DNA of 64,000 nucleotides from Muricea muricata. Its lineage: Eukaryota; Cnidaria; Anthozoa; Malacalcyonacea; Plexauridae. This document shows, piece by piece, positions 24,001-39,000 of this stretch. Under the pieces are notes generated by a model. The model did not search any database, had not been told where the DNA came from, and saw only the letters and a program-made list of their open reading frames with translations. How positions within the stretch are numbered: the stretch's first letter is position 1; each line of letters begins with the position of its first letter. Position numbers and translations under genes: made by a program. Location: positions 67,316,354 through 67,380,353 of the forward strand of contig OY979717.1 in assembly GCA_963855995.1 (NCBI GenBank), written 5' to 3'.

Positions 24001-27000
24001 GCAGCCACAATAAACACGATTAACGTTAGAGTTAAGGCTATGCAAAAGTTGAACAAAATCTGGCCTGGAGCTTTCGTGCGTAAGTCTCTATTAAGAAAAT
24101 CAAACATTATTATTTCAAACTATGAAAACTGATTGTCCTTGAAGTCTATTTTGAGTTACGAAAGAGAGCAACATGATTGACAACATTAATATTAGGCTTG
24201 ATGTCATGATTTTTGAATCAACGCGCATTGCATAAACAACTAATGCTAGTCCCGGTGAAGATGATAAGAAAGGAGAAATACAACGAGGAATACAAGGAAT
24301 TTTAGAAGTACAATTAATTTCAAACATGAAAGATTAAACTCACTTCAGCAATATTATTGAAATCATGGTTAAAGACAATCCAACCAAAGATACACCACAA
24401 CCAATGTAACTTATTATACTCAGAGCTTTTTCATGATCATCTTCAATTTCATCGTTGATGTAAACATCCTTTAAGGACAACATAAATAATATAAAACATC
24501 TGGTAGCTGTAAGTGGATTACACCAGAAAATAAATTTTGATCCACAAATCAGCTTTTTATCAGTAAGTGACATTAGTGGCAAAAATATGCAATGCATAGT
24601 GCATAATAAATATTAGAGTTACTGATTTGATTTCATTTTTTACAAGTTTAGACCACTGAGCTTTACTAATATATCTGGAGGAGCGGCTCGGCATGAAAAA
24701 GTGTCGCCAAAAACATGGCGGATTTTGGCCTTTGCTGACGCCATATGGTTCCTCAGCCTACAGGTATTTACCACTGACCAACCGCGATCCCGAACTTTTA
24801 AAAGGGCCTTCGTCCCCCTGGTTTTTGCAAAAAAGTTTCATATGGCTTGGTCAAAGAGTAGAGACTACAAAGAGGGACCACTTCATTGAAAAAAGCGTAA
24901 GGTGCTGTCGTGATGATTCGTCATGCGCGCCATGTTCCTAGCCAGTGCCCTAAACAGAAGCATTTCCCCCGGTATTAGTAACTATTTTTAATATTTCAGG
25001 GGGGATTAAGCATGCGATATTCGTCATGGGCGCCATGTTCCTAGCCAGTGCCCTAAACAGAAGCATTTCCCCCCTGAACTATTAAAAATGGTTACTAATA
25101 CCGGGGGGAAATGCTTCTGCTTAGGGCACTGGCTAGGAACATGGCGCCCATGACGAATCATCGCGACAGCACCTTACGCTTTTTTGACTGAAGTGGTCCC
25201 TCTTTGTAGTCTCTACTCTTTGGCTTGGTTGTTTTCGGGGAAAAAATCAAAGATAAAATAGGCTTTTTTCGCTCGTGGACGCAAGTATTTGTAAAAATAA
25301 TGTGGAAATGTTTGTTCTAGCAGGTAAGAATCTCGAAACTTTCAATTTTATATCGTTTTACTGGCTAAGTTTGCATTTTGATTCTCAAAGTTTACAGAAA
25401 TGCGTAAAAACTTTTTTTGTGAAACGCTGATGCAAAGTCTATTTATTTATTGGGTATATCGGCATAAACAGTTCTGTCTTCAGCATCAGGCACTGACTTT
25501 TACTTTAATAGAGCTGTTTTTGATGTTATTTATATGGACAACAAGTTTTCCTTGATGAATGCTTATAGTCATGTATCCATGATTTAATGTTTGCCCATTT
25601 GCAGTTTGATACTGAAGTTAATTATGTCACTTGACAGCGTGGAACAATCTCTCTATGCCTGATAAAAACATCTATGCCTCTGTGACCTCTGTTTGCATAG
25701 TAATTAAAGATTGAAGTGTAGATAAACAGACAATTAATTCAGCTTGTTTTTGAAATGCAATGTAGTGTCAGTGGTGCATAAGATAACATTTTAGGTCATG
25801 TCTATAAACCCCATAAAATTTACATTGTGCTGTTTTTTTTCCCTTTTTTGAGTAATGTTTGGGTAAGATGCATTATGGACCTCATTTCTTATCTTGCTAT
25901 CTAACACCTGATGGTTATTCATCATGGGGAGTACTGGACACTCAGTGGTTTTAATTATTAATAGTTTTGCATGTTTCTATACATTAATTGAACACAAACA
26001 AGGTAGTAAATTTGTTTTTCATTTTATTGCAGATTTTAATGTGATGCACCAAGAACTAGTAAGAGCAAAACACTCCCACACTAACTTATCATGTATTCTA
26101 ATATGTACAGTCAACATGGATATCTGTCATATTTGTGTAATATTTTGTGCAGTACAACTATTTTCTTCAAATGTTGCACTAATAATCTGTTATCAATACC
26201 ACATCAAAATTGAGAAGAGATCAGAAAAGCCCATTTAAACAACACAGTGATAGTTATGTCATAGTCATAATAGTATACAATGTAGTTTTAGGCATTATTG
26301 TAATTTCAGAAAACATCTGCACCACCAATGCAGAGATGGGAGATTCATGTCATCTTCTCAACCTTCAGATGATTTAGCATTTTTACTATAGTATCAGCAT
26401 AATATAATATCCTCATCCCACTCAGGGAGCATACATTGCTCAAGCGGAGTTAGGATTACTCTTGCTAAATGTGGAGTTGGTGTTTTTTTTTCAATGACTC
26501 ATCGTTAGTTTAAATTACTTAACCTTGAATTTTTCACTTAAAAAATAATATAACTAAGAAGTGTATCACTGTGGATTGGTTTTGTAGTAAAGAAAAATAA
26601 ATTTTTTAAAAAGTTGTTCAAAAAAGCCAAAAGCAGTAGAATTATAAGGGGAAAAGGAGGGGGGTGCACAAGATGGATAATGGAGAGATGAGAGCTTCAT
26701 CCTTTCCACCCAATTGGGGATTAGGCAGGGTACGAATTAGCATGTCGCGATTCGCAAATCGCGATGCAGTTTTGAAAATATGCGATGCTAAAAATGACAA
26801 AATAGCGATACAGAAAATCCAAAATTTGTACCAAAAGTGCATTGTAAACAAAGGTTTGAAGGCCTGTTGTTTCAAAGCCCAAGTCATATTATCACGCATT
26901 TATCAGCAAAAAGAATATAGCAAAGCAACAGTATCTTTATTTATATTTCTTGAATAAAATTGGACAGGCAGGACAGCAAATACATACATTTTATATTTCT

Positions 27001-30000
27001 TTCATGTTTACACAGTATAGCTTCCGGTTTAGACGCATAATTATAGCTAGCAGGTAAATGCGTCCTTTGATTGGCTATCTCAAATCAGAATGTTTTCTAT
27101 TGTCCAATAAAAACTAGGAATCTTGTGTCCTGTCAGTGGTCTCATAGCAACACAAGGTCAGCAGTTTGTAAAATAATATTTTGCAAGCTTGAGCAAACAT
27201 GCCTAAACTTAAAACTATAAGAAATTGGGAGAAAGAATACAATATTAAACTTGAATGGGATGCAAAACCCAACGGAAATGCCGAAAATATTCGGTGTTTC
27301 ACTTGTAAAGATAATGATGATCGGCTACAAGGGTTAAAAAATTACAATCGTGCATGGATTGACGGCTCCAAAAGTGCAACGTCTGATTCGGTCAGAAAGC
27401 ATGTATGCACTGACATGCATAAGTGTGCTGTTGATATAGAAATGAAAAAACATCTTGGCTCCCAACAATATGCTGAAAATGTTATGAAAAACACTCCGAT
27501 TGGGAAATCACTAACAAAAATGGAGGAGCACTCCAAGGAGATCCTAAAAATGCGGTTCAACACGGCATACTATCTTGCGAGAAAGGAGAGGCCGTTTAGT
27601 GACTACCCAGATCTACTGGCACTACAAGAGAAAAACGGAATTGAGAAACGAAATGGATACCGCACACCTCAAGCTGCTGCGGACTTTATTGACTTCATTG
27701 CAAAAGAATTTAAAGCTCCCTTGAAAGAAATTCTAGTCAATGCTAAGTATTATTCCATTTTGACTGATGGGAGTACGGACACAAGCGTAACTGAGCAAGA
27801 ACTTATTTACGTTATGTTCCTAAATGAGGACGGAAGAGTTAATATGAAATTTCTCAGCATCGAAAACCCTGCAAGGGCGGATGCTGCTCATTTGGTCGAG
27901 TGTATTAAGGAAGCGTTTCACCGTATAGGTATAGAGGACATCACCACCCATTTGCATGGATTGAATGTTGATGGAGCTTCAGTTAACTTAGGAGTCCACA
28001 AAGGTGTTGCCGCACTTTTGAAGAATGAGTGCCCCTGGTTAACGGCAATACATTGTTTTAACCATAGAATCGAGTTAGCTGCTAAGGACGCTTTTGGAAA
28101 TTCAGTTTTTGAAGAAATTGAGCAAATGCTAGCGTTCTTGCACAAACTGTACCAGAACAGTTCTAAAAGATTGAAAGCGTTAAGGGAGCTTGGTGTAGCC
28201 TTGGGAGAAAAACCGCCAAAACCTGTGAAAGCATCAGGTACTCGATGGATTGGACATCGTTATAACGCCATCAAGATTGTTTTAAAGCACTACGGAGCAT
28301 ATATGATGCATCTTGAAGAACTTGCAAACAATGACAGTCAAATCGAAAAGCGAGATCAGATCCGAGGTTATCTTAACAAGTGGGAAAACGGAAAATACCC
28401 AATATCCATGGCTGTTTATCTTGATGTCTTATCTGTCCTAACAAGAATGTCTCTCAGTGAGCAAAAGGAACAACATGACCCAGTGAAAGCAGTTCGCCGA
28501 ATACAAGAATTCAGGTGGACAATGGTTAAACTACACGGGCACGTTCGAGACGCATTGGATAACGACGAACTGAGTCAAGCAGAGAAATCTCGTCTCACTT
28601 ACTATAACAAATTTAGAAGTGAAGTTACGTTCGAAATGGATGAAAACGCCTACGTTTACCAAGGAAGAAAGCTTAAAAATTTCGAAGCCAGTGAACGTAC
28701 AGTGAGCACAATTTACCAATCGACAATTGCTGCTCTTTCTGATGCTGTCAGCAGTCGGTTTGAAAGCCTATCCACATGTCCTGTATTCAAAAATTTGGTG
28801 GATATTCTCGATTGCACGAAATGGCCACCTGATACGACCCAACTTTTGTCTTATGGGGATTCAAACATGACTGAACTAGTCAAACATTTTGCGCCATTAT
28901 TAGAGCATAATTCTTGTAATATAGCAGAGATTCCTGCTGAATGGGATATACTTAAGAATCGACTTCGCCAATTCATTCACCCTAATAGCAGTTACTTAGA
29001 TACATGGTCTGGAGTTTTAATCTCGGCAGAGTTTCGGAAAGAGTGCGCGAATGTTCTACATATTATCGAGTTACTACTTATAACTCCTTTTTCCAACGCA
29101 AAGCTCGAAAGAATGTTTAGCACGATGGGAAGAGTAAAGACAGATTGGCGTAATCGTCTTGGCAGAGATCGACTTGAAGCGAATCTTAGAATCAGTCAGG
29201 AATGTGAATCCATTGATGATTTCTGCCCAAATGGAGCAATCGAATCGTGGTTTAATGCCAAAATTCGACGACTGAATTGTGGTGGCCATAGATATCCAAA
29301 AAAACGTAAAACTATCTCATCAAAAGAGGGAGTTGTTGACATCACCGAACTAACTATGTCTGATTTAGAAAACGGTGTTCTAGACTCTGATGATGAAACT
29401 GATGATGATCTAATGTTTTAGAGTCATAATTAGATTTTTTTTGAGTATTGTTATGCTGCTGCATGCTTAAATAAGTTTCATTACCACTTGTGTTCAGACC
29501 TGTTACTATTAGTTGTAATTGTATAAATTTACTTTTCGTATGTTAAATTTTGATTACAATTTCAATTAAATTTTTCCCGTTTAATGAGAATTTACGTAAC
29601 TAAATTCACTTTAACTATTAGATCTAGATGATAGTTTTAAAAACAATGAAAATCTAAAGAACTTCGTCTTTAAAGATTTTAACGCTTTTTCCGTAACTAT
29701 ACCCACACCTGTGGTAATTACCATGAATCGGGTGGTGGTAAACTTTTTCGGTTGCAAAAATCGCGATGCACTTTTCCGACGTTAATTCGTACCCTGTTAG
29801 GCATCTTAATACTGTACTTTTATTGACAGCAGTCAATTCCCCCAATCCATATCATATTATATTTTTGTGTGGAGTATTTAAAACTCTGTGGATTATTGGT
29901 AGTGAAAAATTATATCTTACTTATCTAAATAGTTAAACAAATAATACATCTCAACAGTATTGTTGCGGAATAGTTCTGAGGTGAGCAAGTATAGTGGTCA

Positions 30001-33000
30001 GATTATGTACTGGTTATTCAAAAAAGCATAAATATTAAGCTTAGACATAGGGGGAAATGAGAGAGAAAGCTTGTCTCAAATGCAAATTATATACGAGACA
30101 CAAAAACTTGCATGTAAAATGCAAAACATTTTGAGAAATGCACGACTTTTCTACCATCTATAGTAAACTATAAATGTTCAAGACAGTTAAGAAACAAAAA
30201 GCGTTGATTTATATAACGTTCACATAAAAACAAGATGGCATTCAATAAAAACATTAAAGCATGATTGTAAAAAACGGGTAAAAACATAGCCATATAACAA
30301 ATGCTGATGTACAACAAAGCGGCCTTAAAGACAAAAACACTCGTTTCAAAAGCTCGTTGCTAAAAATACGTTTTACTCAACAATTTTAGCTGGAAATATT
30401 TTGGTTTTTCCTCGTGAATATAAACTGTAAAATTCTTCGGTTTTATACCAATCCAATTGTCCCTTGAAATATTGTTTTTACCAATATATTTCGAGGTTTT
30501 TTGTCCTTTCCTGTCCGCGATAACTTGTAAAACTTGCGCATAAGTTTTTCAAAAGTTGGTGAAGCGTCCAGCAAACGTGAAAAAAGCTTTTAAAACCCCC
30601 AAAATTTACAGCGAAAACTAAAAGACAAAAAAATTTTTGCAAAAAAAAACAATTAGGGGGGTGTGAAAGATGAGCCTGCTTTACAATTGAGCCCAGTCAG
30701 TGGCAAATACCTTTAGGCTGAGGAACCATATGGCGTGGATCTGGCGTCAGCAGAGGCCGAAATTCGCCATGTTTTTGGCGACACTCCGATTACTGAAGCA
30801 AGTATAGGAGCCGCTCCTCCAGATATATTAGTAAAGCTCAGTGGTTTAGACATGCAGGTATAGCTATTTATATCTACACCGAGTAAGCTGAAAAATATAC
30901 CAGAAGACGTACGGCTGGAAAAGAACCAGCGACCTTTGAAATGCTAGCATAATAGTAATGCCAACTCTGCTCTGCCAACTGAGCTACGTGGCAAAGTCAG
31001 TTTGAGTGTGTGGTATATCTCGGAATTGAGTCTGGTAGTTCCTTTGATACAAATGTACTAAAGTGTAATCAGCTTGCTCGAGATGGATATAAACTCGGAG
31101 TAACACCATAACATCATTTTTACCAGTCCGAAGCGGCTGCAAGATACCAATTGTATCAAGGTCAAATTCTACGTTATAAATGAGTGATAAATCTAAAAGA
31201 TGTACGTATACATAAGATAATCATTAACAACATAAGTATTTTAGTTTTGTTGTGCGTATATGTGTAGTTACCTTTCCTTACCATTAAAATAGCAAAATTG
31301 GTGAGATGGGAACAATGGCAAGTAACAATTCCCTGCCTGAATCCTATGTAAGTACAACCAGTTTGTGACCAATCACCAACGCCGTTATTCGCCGAAAACT
31401 CCCAAAATACACACGCAGTTCTCTCATATATTCCTTTTTCCAAGGGTTGATAAGTTGTTACAATTGGATCAGTCAAGTTAGATATTTTTTGTCCTTTAAT
31501 AGATCCAGATACTACCCAACTGTTTAACTCTTTAATGGTTCCTTTGATTGTAGTTTCCTTAACTTCAGATTGAAATATTGTCGGCTTCCGGTAAACGACA
31601 AACGATACCCTTTGATTTTGAGCTTGGCTGTCAATATGCGAATTCTCAAATAATGATTTCGGAATTGTTAACGAAATTTGAGAACGCGGCGTAGGTGGTG
31701 CCGTCAAATGATCATAACTAATAACAAAATCGTTTTTCAGTCCATCATTTTCTGTATCATTCACTGATTCAGCTCTAGCACCTTGGAATAAATTTGAGTT
31801 TACGTCTCTTGAAAATACAGCAATATTTTGTTCATTTTGTGTAACATTCGCTCCTGGATTTATAACAACATTTTGGAGATAATCATCAACTGCTACTAGG
31901 ACTCTGAAGCAGAAAGTGTACCAATAATGTAGAACAATTATGCACTAGTAATACGCGAGAAAGAGCGTTTTATATTTAAAAATTAAAACGCGAGTCGCAG
32001 TTAAGTGTTTTAGATAATGATATAACGCGAATTCAAGTGTATGATAAATGGCTTCAAATACGCCGCATTGCATAGGCGTACGGGCCACGAAATTTTTTTT
32101 GGGGGGGCAGACGTTAGTTTTCCCGACTCGCGGCCTAGACGAGTGTCGTAGGGGGGAGTCCGGGGGCATTCTCCCGCGCAAAAATTTTGAAATGTAGAGT
32201 CTCGCAAATGCCATTTCCCGCGTTTTGAGGATGAAATTGTTCCTTTTTTAATGCTTTTTTGCCGGCTAGAATAAATTGTTTTCACATGATAAGGAAGATT
32301 GCCCGACTCTTAAGTAGAAATTGCCCGACTAATTAATGTTTCTGGTCGAACTGGGGGGGGGGGGGGGGGAGGGGCACGTGCCCCCCCCCCCCCCCTGCCC
32401 CCCCCCCCCCCGCCCCATACGCCTATGCCGCATTGTAATCCTCAATAGGATGCAACATTATATAAAAAATACTAATAAACGTGAAGGATTATATAAACTT
32501 TATCAGGTACGAAGCCGACTCATATGACCTATTACGGTTGACATGATTCGATTTTGAAATATTAATTCTATTAATTTATACTATTACGTGTTTATGCAAC
32601 CAACGCATTAACACCAAAAACAAACTGACCAGTGTTTTAAAGAATCATGCCTCAAGTAGGAATTTAAAGTTTCTTTCAAAAGTACTACTTCATGGAAGAT
32701 GTCAAGAGAGTGAGCTCGCCGTTTATACGGTAAAAGGGCTTCGAACAACCGGTCCGGTAAAATAATTTTGGAAAAAGCGCCCTTCTAACTGGATGCATGC
32801 TCCTCGTCAATTTACATCCGGCTCAAGAACTGGTGCCTAGGCGTATAAAGTTACGTACAAAGTGTAGGTAACATTGAATTATAAAACTTTAGATATTTTT
32901 ATTCACTCAGTTATTTCGGCACCTCGCAGTTGCATGCATGAATATCAAAATGATATTAAAAAAAATGTCGCTGGTGGACAGTTATTATTAAAAACGTAAG

Positions 33001-36000
33001 GTTTTGATGATTCATATTTAAGAACTTTTTACAACCGGGTGGCGGAAAATAATTATGTTGCCCTCATTGATTAATAGCAACAATGCTAAAACAAATAACA
33101 CAATTTTGTATGCAGGAAAGGCTCGCGTAAAGTTTGATACATTATAATGAGAGCTTGATACAATTTAAACTGAGATATCAAAGTTTCAAATCAAGCAAGC
33201 ATTTCTAGGTGAACAAAAAATTTGCATAGAATGGCCTTTTGGACTATTAACGGTTTTTGTCCTCACTAAAACGCAACATCAGCATGTTCAAACATTACTA
33301 TTTTTGTAACCCATTCTCAGCACCAGCGTGTCCGACGATATAAAAAAAAAGTGATGCTCTAAGGTTTACTACAATTGAATAAAATTTTCTCTTTACTTGT
33401 TCAAAGTTTTAAAATGATTAAAAAACCACTAAATTCCTTACTTTTCAAGCTTCAAGTGTTATGTGTATCAACTGTCAAAACAATATACACGCGAATATAT
33501 CCGAAGATGTACCTAATTCGTGACTATTCTCATTGGTCAATAGGCAGAAAGTTGTGAATATTTTAACAAACTTTTCAAAATTTTGAGACATTGATTTGAT
33601 GAATTGCTAAACTTGAGGAACTGGTCTATATTTTCGGAACGTTTCTATTCGCGAAAGTAAAATTGTGGAAAATGTTCCTCAAGCATATAGAACTTGGAGT
33701 ATGCTGTGCATCATCAAAACATCTCAAACCAAAAGATAGAGCAAATTATAGTTTTTTTATGGATTTTAGTTTCATTACTTATATCAGTTATATGCGTACC
33801 TTGCAGATGAGTTAATTATTTCTTGTCTTTGATAAAGAATATCGCTATCAACATTGAAGAAATTGTCAGCAGTTTTAATTATATTCTTGCCAGTCTACAA
33901 AAAGAAAGATGATCAAAATTTTGTTTCTGTTTTTAGATACTCAGCAGACCGCTCTACAACAATTACTCACATTAACAAATTTTTTTTACAAAGTTATTAA
34001 ATTTAATGACACTGCATATGAATACAAGACATGCATGTAGGTATTCAAAAAAATATATAAACAAAATTGTTTGATCTGTGATTGTGTTATCAGCAAAAGA
34101 TATGCAAATTAGCATTTACGCAGGTAAGAGAAGGACGAAGTCTATTCTAGCAATACTAATTAAGTTTAAAAAGCAGGTGTACAGAAAAAGTGTATCAATA
34201 TAGTCATAAACATGAACCCACTTTGCAGAAAGAGCACGACAAATACTACGTTTAATTTTAGTTATAAACCTACCTGATTCAAAGCTTCTGTTTCTGCAAC
34301 AATACTCTCAAGAATTAAGACAGTCAAAGAGAGATCGTCATTTTCAAAATTAGGCGAGTCATTGGTCAAGTTAACCAATCGAATGCTGGCATTGACAGAA
34401 GAAGTTCTATCCTTTTCTATATCCTGAGACAAACATAAATAAACGTCACGTTATCACTAATACAAAGTATTATGTTAAAAACGTTAGCCTAAACGTGTCA
34501 AAACCATTAGCAACGAAGCAACGACATTGGTTTCACAAATTCCTTTCTGTCAAAATGCAAATGCAAAGTAATTGTACAAAAACACATCGTGTATGCATGA
34601 CACCATTGCATCTAAAATATTGATTATAAAGCATCTAAAATATAAAGTATCTTCGTCGTTCTTTTATTGCCAAAACGGCTGACCGAAATGTTGCAGAGGC
34701 TCGCAAATCAGCCATATTATTGAAAACGGGAAAACAACACGCGATGGTCCCGCAAAGTTGCGTAATTTTTTCGACATTTTACCAGTGAAATATGGCAAAT
34801 ATGAGTGCTTTATCTTCGAGTGAAACACCAATTAAAATGTCCATACAATAAAACCTACACAAATCACTCTATGTCTATTAGACTATTAGGATTGTTATTT
34901 ATTGAAAGTAATTCAAAATTTTTAATTGTTACGAGCGGTATGACATCATAAACATATTCGACATTGTGACGTAATTTGTGCAGATATTAAAAAACATATT
35001 CGACATCATGACGTAATTTGTTCGGATATTGAAAATACATATTCGATATTATTTAAAAATTCTATAACTAATTATTATATGTACCTGAAATAGATTGGAC
35101 AAAGCGTCTGTAATTTCTGAATTATAAGCTCGATATTTACAGTTTGAAACATCTGGTTTAAGCCAATATGGTGTTTGACAATCATTATCATTGCATCTAC
35201 AGCTTCGAAATGCTCCTGATTCACCGTCGTTAGAGTTGTATCCATAAGGACAGGTTTTACGACTCGAACTATTACCCACCGTTGCTTCCCAAACGAATAT
35301 TTCTTGTGTAACATTCTCACCGGTCGTTTCTTGTGGACATAATCCTGTTATACGGTAATACGGTAAAGTGAGAAACAACATAGCAAAATCTATATCATGT
35401 AATTTCAAGAACAAATATTGAAGTTGGAATAGCATTTATACTACAGTATTTTTTCTACACATTAAAACCAATCCACTTGAAAACCTGAAAATATAGAACC
35501 AACTTGTTATATAGAACTAACTACAAGCAAGAACGACCGCGCAGGATTAAAGTCAAAGACAATGGGCGAAGCAGGTAAAGAACGCTACATAACAAGCCAA
35601 GTCTGAGGAAAGACATGATGCTGTTGCTTTTATAAGCAAACAATTCCATGTAAATCACTTGAAACAGCGCAGAGTATAATTATCAATGAAACATCAAACC
35701 GCGTGGCTTGTATCACGAACATCCATTGTTTACGGTTTTGGGCCTAGCTGGTGTTTCCTCACAGGACATTCAACATGGCGCATCCTGTCCCCCTAAAAGA
35801 CTTTTACAGAATTCCAATCCAATTATGTGCAAATTTACTTGGCGATTATGGCAGCTTGAAAGCGTGCTCCGAAATATCACTTGATAATATCAAGCTCGAA
35901 CATATCAGTACTGAAATGACCTTCATAAGCGAATTCGCCGTTGACCGTCTGACATACCGTTTAAAAAAACCTTCTGTATGAAGCTAAAAGATTCAAAACA

Positions 36001-39000
36001 TTCGATGGCTATAAGTTCTGTAATTCTGTTTGTCAAGAAATGATCAAGTTTATCGAGCTTATAATTGAAAGGAAGACGTCAACATAAATTTTGTTAACAA
36101 TATTTCAGTTAAGTACTTCATTTTTTGTATCTGCGAATGCAGATATATAGCTATCGTGCGCGTGCTGTTAGCTGTTAGCTTGTAGCCAATCACCGAATGC
36201 GTAAGTTAAAAATAGCCAATAGTCGAGAATATAACATTAAAATGACGTATACTTAATGACCATTCAGACCATAGTATGTTTAGCTGGAGTGATATTCCAA
36301 ATTCCAAAATGGCGTGTGCCAAGGCTGTTAAAGAGTGAAGAGTTAAGCCTAACTGGACAAGGACTGCTTAGGTTTATTGAACTGAAGACTTCGTAGCATG
36401 ACTGGATATTCTATTTTTATTGTAAATATATCTAAGCAAGATGATGGTTCGATAACTGGGGAAATATTGCATACAATGATAATCAAGGTACAATAACAAC
36501 ATGGACAACATGTACGTAATTTTTAGGAGTCCAGTTTAAAACGGGTTTGAGTATACTGTATGTTTTGATGGATGCGCTTGTTGTTTTCATTATGTGCATT
36601 GTGTGTCAGTTTCACTAGTTGTGCTTGCAGTGTACACTTGCATTATCTAGTATTTGTCTGTGATTGCACTTATTTGGTACACACCTTATGCTTGTATACA
36701 ATTTCTTGAGCAGTCAATTCATCAATTTGAGTATTTTTTCGCTGATTCAATTTTGAATGTATATATCATGTATAGAAACCGTGTACCAGCACTTAGTAGT
36801 ACTCATGCTCAAAGTGTATTAATGCTTAGATCTGAAATCTGAATAATAGGCTGACATTTTCCCTTGGGTAGTAATATCAGTTTGAGTCGCCTTAGTTGTT
36901 AAATCTGAATCACCAGCAATTGCATTGAAACAAAAATATATTCATATGAGACAAAGCTAATTTTGCATGAGTGATTGACGTTAAATTGATCACCAGTTAA
37001 TCTGCTGCGATCTGTTGCATTAATTTGATAGTTCAGAATGACTCGATTCGAAGGTCACTTAACAGATTTAATTTGTTCTAATTTTGAATACACCTTGAAT
37101 ATCTTAAACAATATAATGAATTACAAATTCATATTTTTGTACAGCCTGTTTTGTTTGCTTAAGTTATTCTAACTTGTCCCATGTGTATACAATCATGCAT
37201 TTCTACGCATGTATTAATTCGACCGAATTAAAAAGCATTCCAAAGGGTCTACTTTTTTTACACATTCTGCAGTAAACCATATTTGTAAAACTAAAGTTAT
37301 TTGATTATGCACTGTATACTCGACGTGCATTTTTATATCGAATTTTAAAAATAACAATTAATAGCCATTAATATCCATGCAAATTTGGTTCAAACAATTG
37401 TGATAAATGTTAAAATATTTCAAGTATTTATCTCTGAAATGATACTGTTATCAAAATTTTATGTTATAATCATTTCACATGTTTTTATTAAAAAGTTTAT
37501 ATTATACAGTAATCATTTCAAACACATTGAACTATTTATTTCAATATTTATTGCAATTATTCTACTACATATTTATGCTGTGCGCAGCTACCTGTACACG
37601 TAGCGTACCTTTTTTTCGCAGATACATGTACGCATAGCGTGCCTATTTTTTTAAACCTAGGTAATTAGTAGAGCAGAAATTCATAACAATATGTCTACTC
37701 TGGCTCCATTACGTTTAATAGCTCCGGTGTACGTAGTGATGATGTTTTTACCGACTGTTATGCCAGTGAAGTTTTGAACAAAATCCTTTCTAGAGCGAGC
37801 ATGAGCAATACCTTGAAATATTACCTTGTTAGGCACTTGTATATTGGCAATTGTTAGGAATGATCTAATATAATGTAACAAGATAAAAAAAAAGAAAAAA
37901 AAAGTTTATTAGGCATAATGGCGGATAGTCATGCGAATGAATGCTCTGTAAACTCCGACTTAAATACACTACTAAATTACTCCGAAACAAAAAATTTACA
38001 CGAGGAAAAGAACTATCCTGTTAGAAACGACGTTTTATTATCGAAAAGTAAACTACATCTATACTGGTCCGGGGATCTCGCTTCACTAAAGCATTTTGTA
38101 TGTAACGTGATAAAATTGCAAGGCAGTTGGAGTCAGCCAGGAGGCGACAAGAAAGTTTTTAGTGGGGATGCATTCAGCATTACGTGGAGAAAAAGTAAAA
38201 GAATGCTGAAGTTTGATGGTGAAAGATCAAATGAGCTAAAACGGCTGTTCTGCAATGAATTATGCGGTGCTCAAAACCCCTCACAGGTTGGCTATGAAGA
38301 TGAGCGGGTCAATCAGAGTTGCGAAAGCAGCTCGTGCAAATGTCTTGGTCTGTCTACAGACATGGCAGGAGTGCAATTGGATCTGGTGATGATGCAGAGA
38401 GATATTCGAGTGAATAACAGCGATTTGGCTGGTCTTGGTGACACTATAAATGCACTAAGAAGTGAAATTCGTGAAGTGCGACAGCGATTAGATAAATATG
38501 ATGAAAATGTTAATTTGCGATCGAGTGTGTTTACACAAACCGAATGCCTTCAAGTTTCACCGCAGCTTTTTTCAAATCACAGTCAGGCAATTTGCATTGA
38601 TAATTCGACCCAAACGACAGAGATAAAACCAGCAAAACAGCAGCTTTGTTCAAGCTACATTCAGACCAATTGTTGGACGCAAACAATAGACACAGATCCG
38701 ATAAAATTGCAGCATTGTTTAAACCAAGCTCAAGACACTGAATCAATAGATCCGCAATCCAATAATAGGGTGATTATAACACGGGACATAATTCCTTTGG
38801 TCTCCGAAACAAAGGATGAGAGTATTGTGGAAATAAATGGTAGCAATATAAAGGTGGTTCATAATCCATGCAAAGATTTAAAAGCTGTCGCTTTATCAAC
38901 TGATGGTCATAGTTATGATAGGCGTTATTCTATTCGTAGAAATAACGTGTTGCAGCGACCCCCTTCTAATAACAAACAACCTATACCAATTCGCATTACT

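Larger units (their letters stand above)
24647..30850. mobile_element. 6.2-kb TIR element with 6-bp target duplication in a GPCR intron
   Basis: The element spans 24653-30844 and is flanked on both sides by TTTAGA (24647-24652 and 30845-30850). TIRs are about 130 bp; each end starts ccactgagctttactaatat and shares ctggaggagcggctc and gtgtcgccaaaaacatggcg. It sits in the intron between the GPS and TM1 exons. Inside are a palindromic insert (24852-25222) and a complete hAT element (26726-29796). No transposase of its own was recognised outside the hAT element, so the carrier seems non-autonomous. A third TIR-like copy lies at 42388-42560. Confidence 0.85.

Noticed and set aside
35751-35981. 76-codon frame around ATGGCGCATCC as a gene
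   Set aside because: No recognisable domain, no supporting splice structure and it is antisense inside a GPCR intron; kept only as a note.
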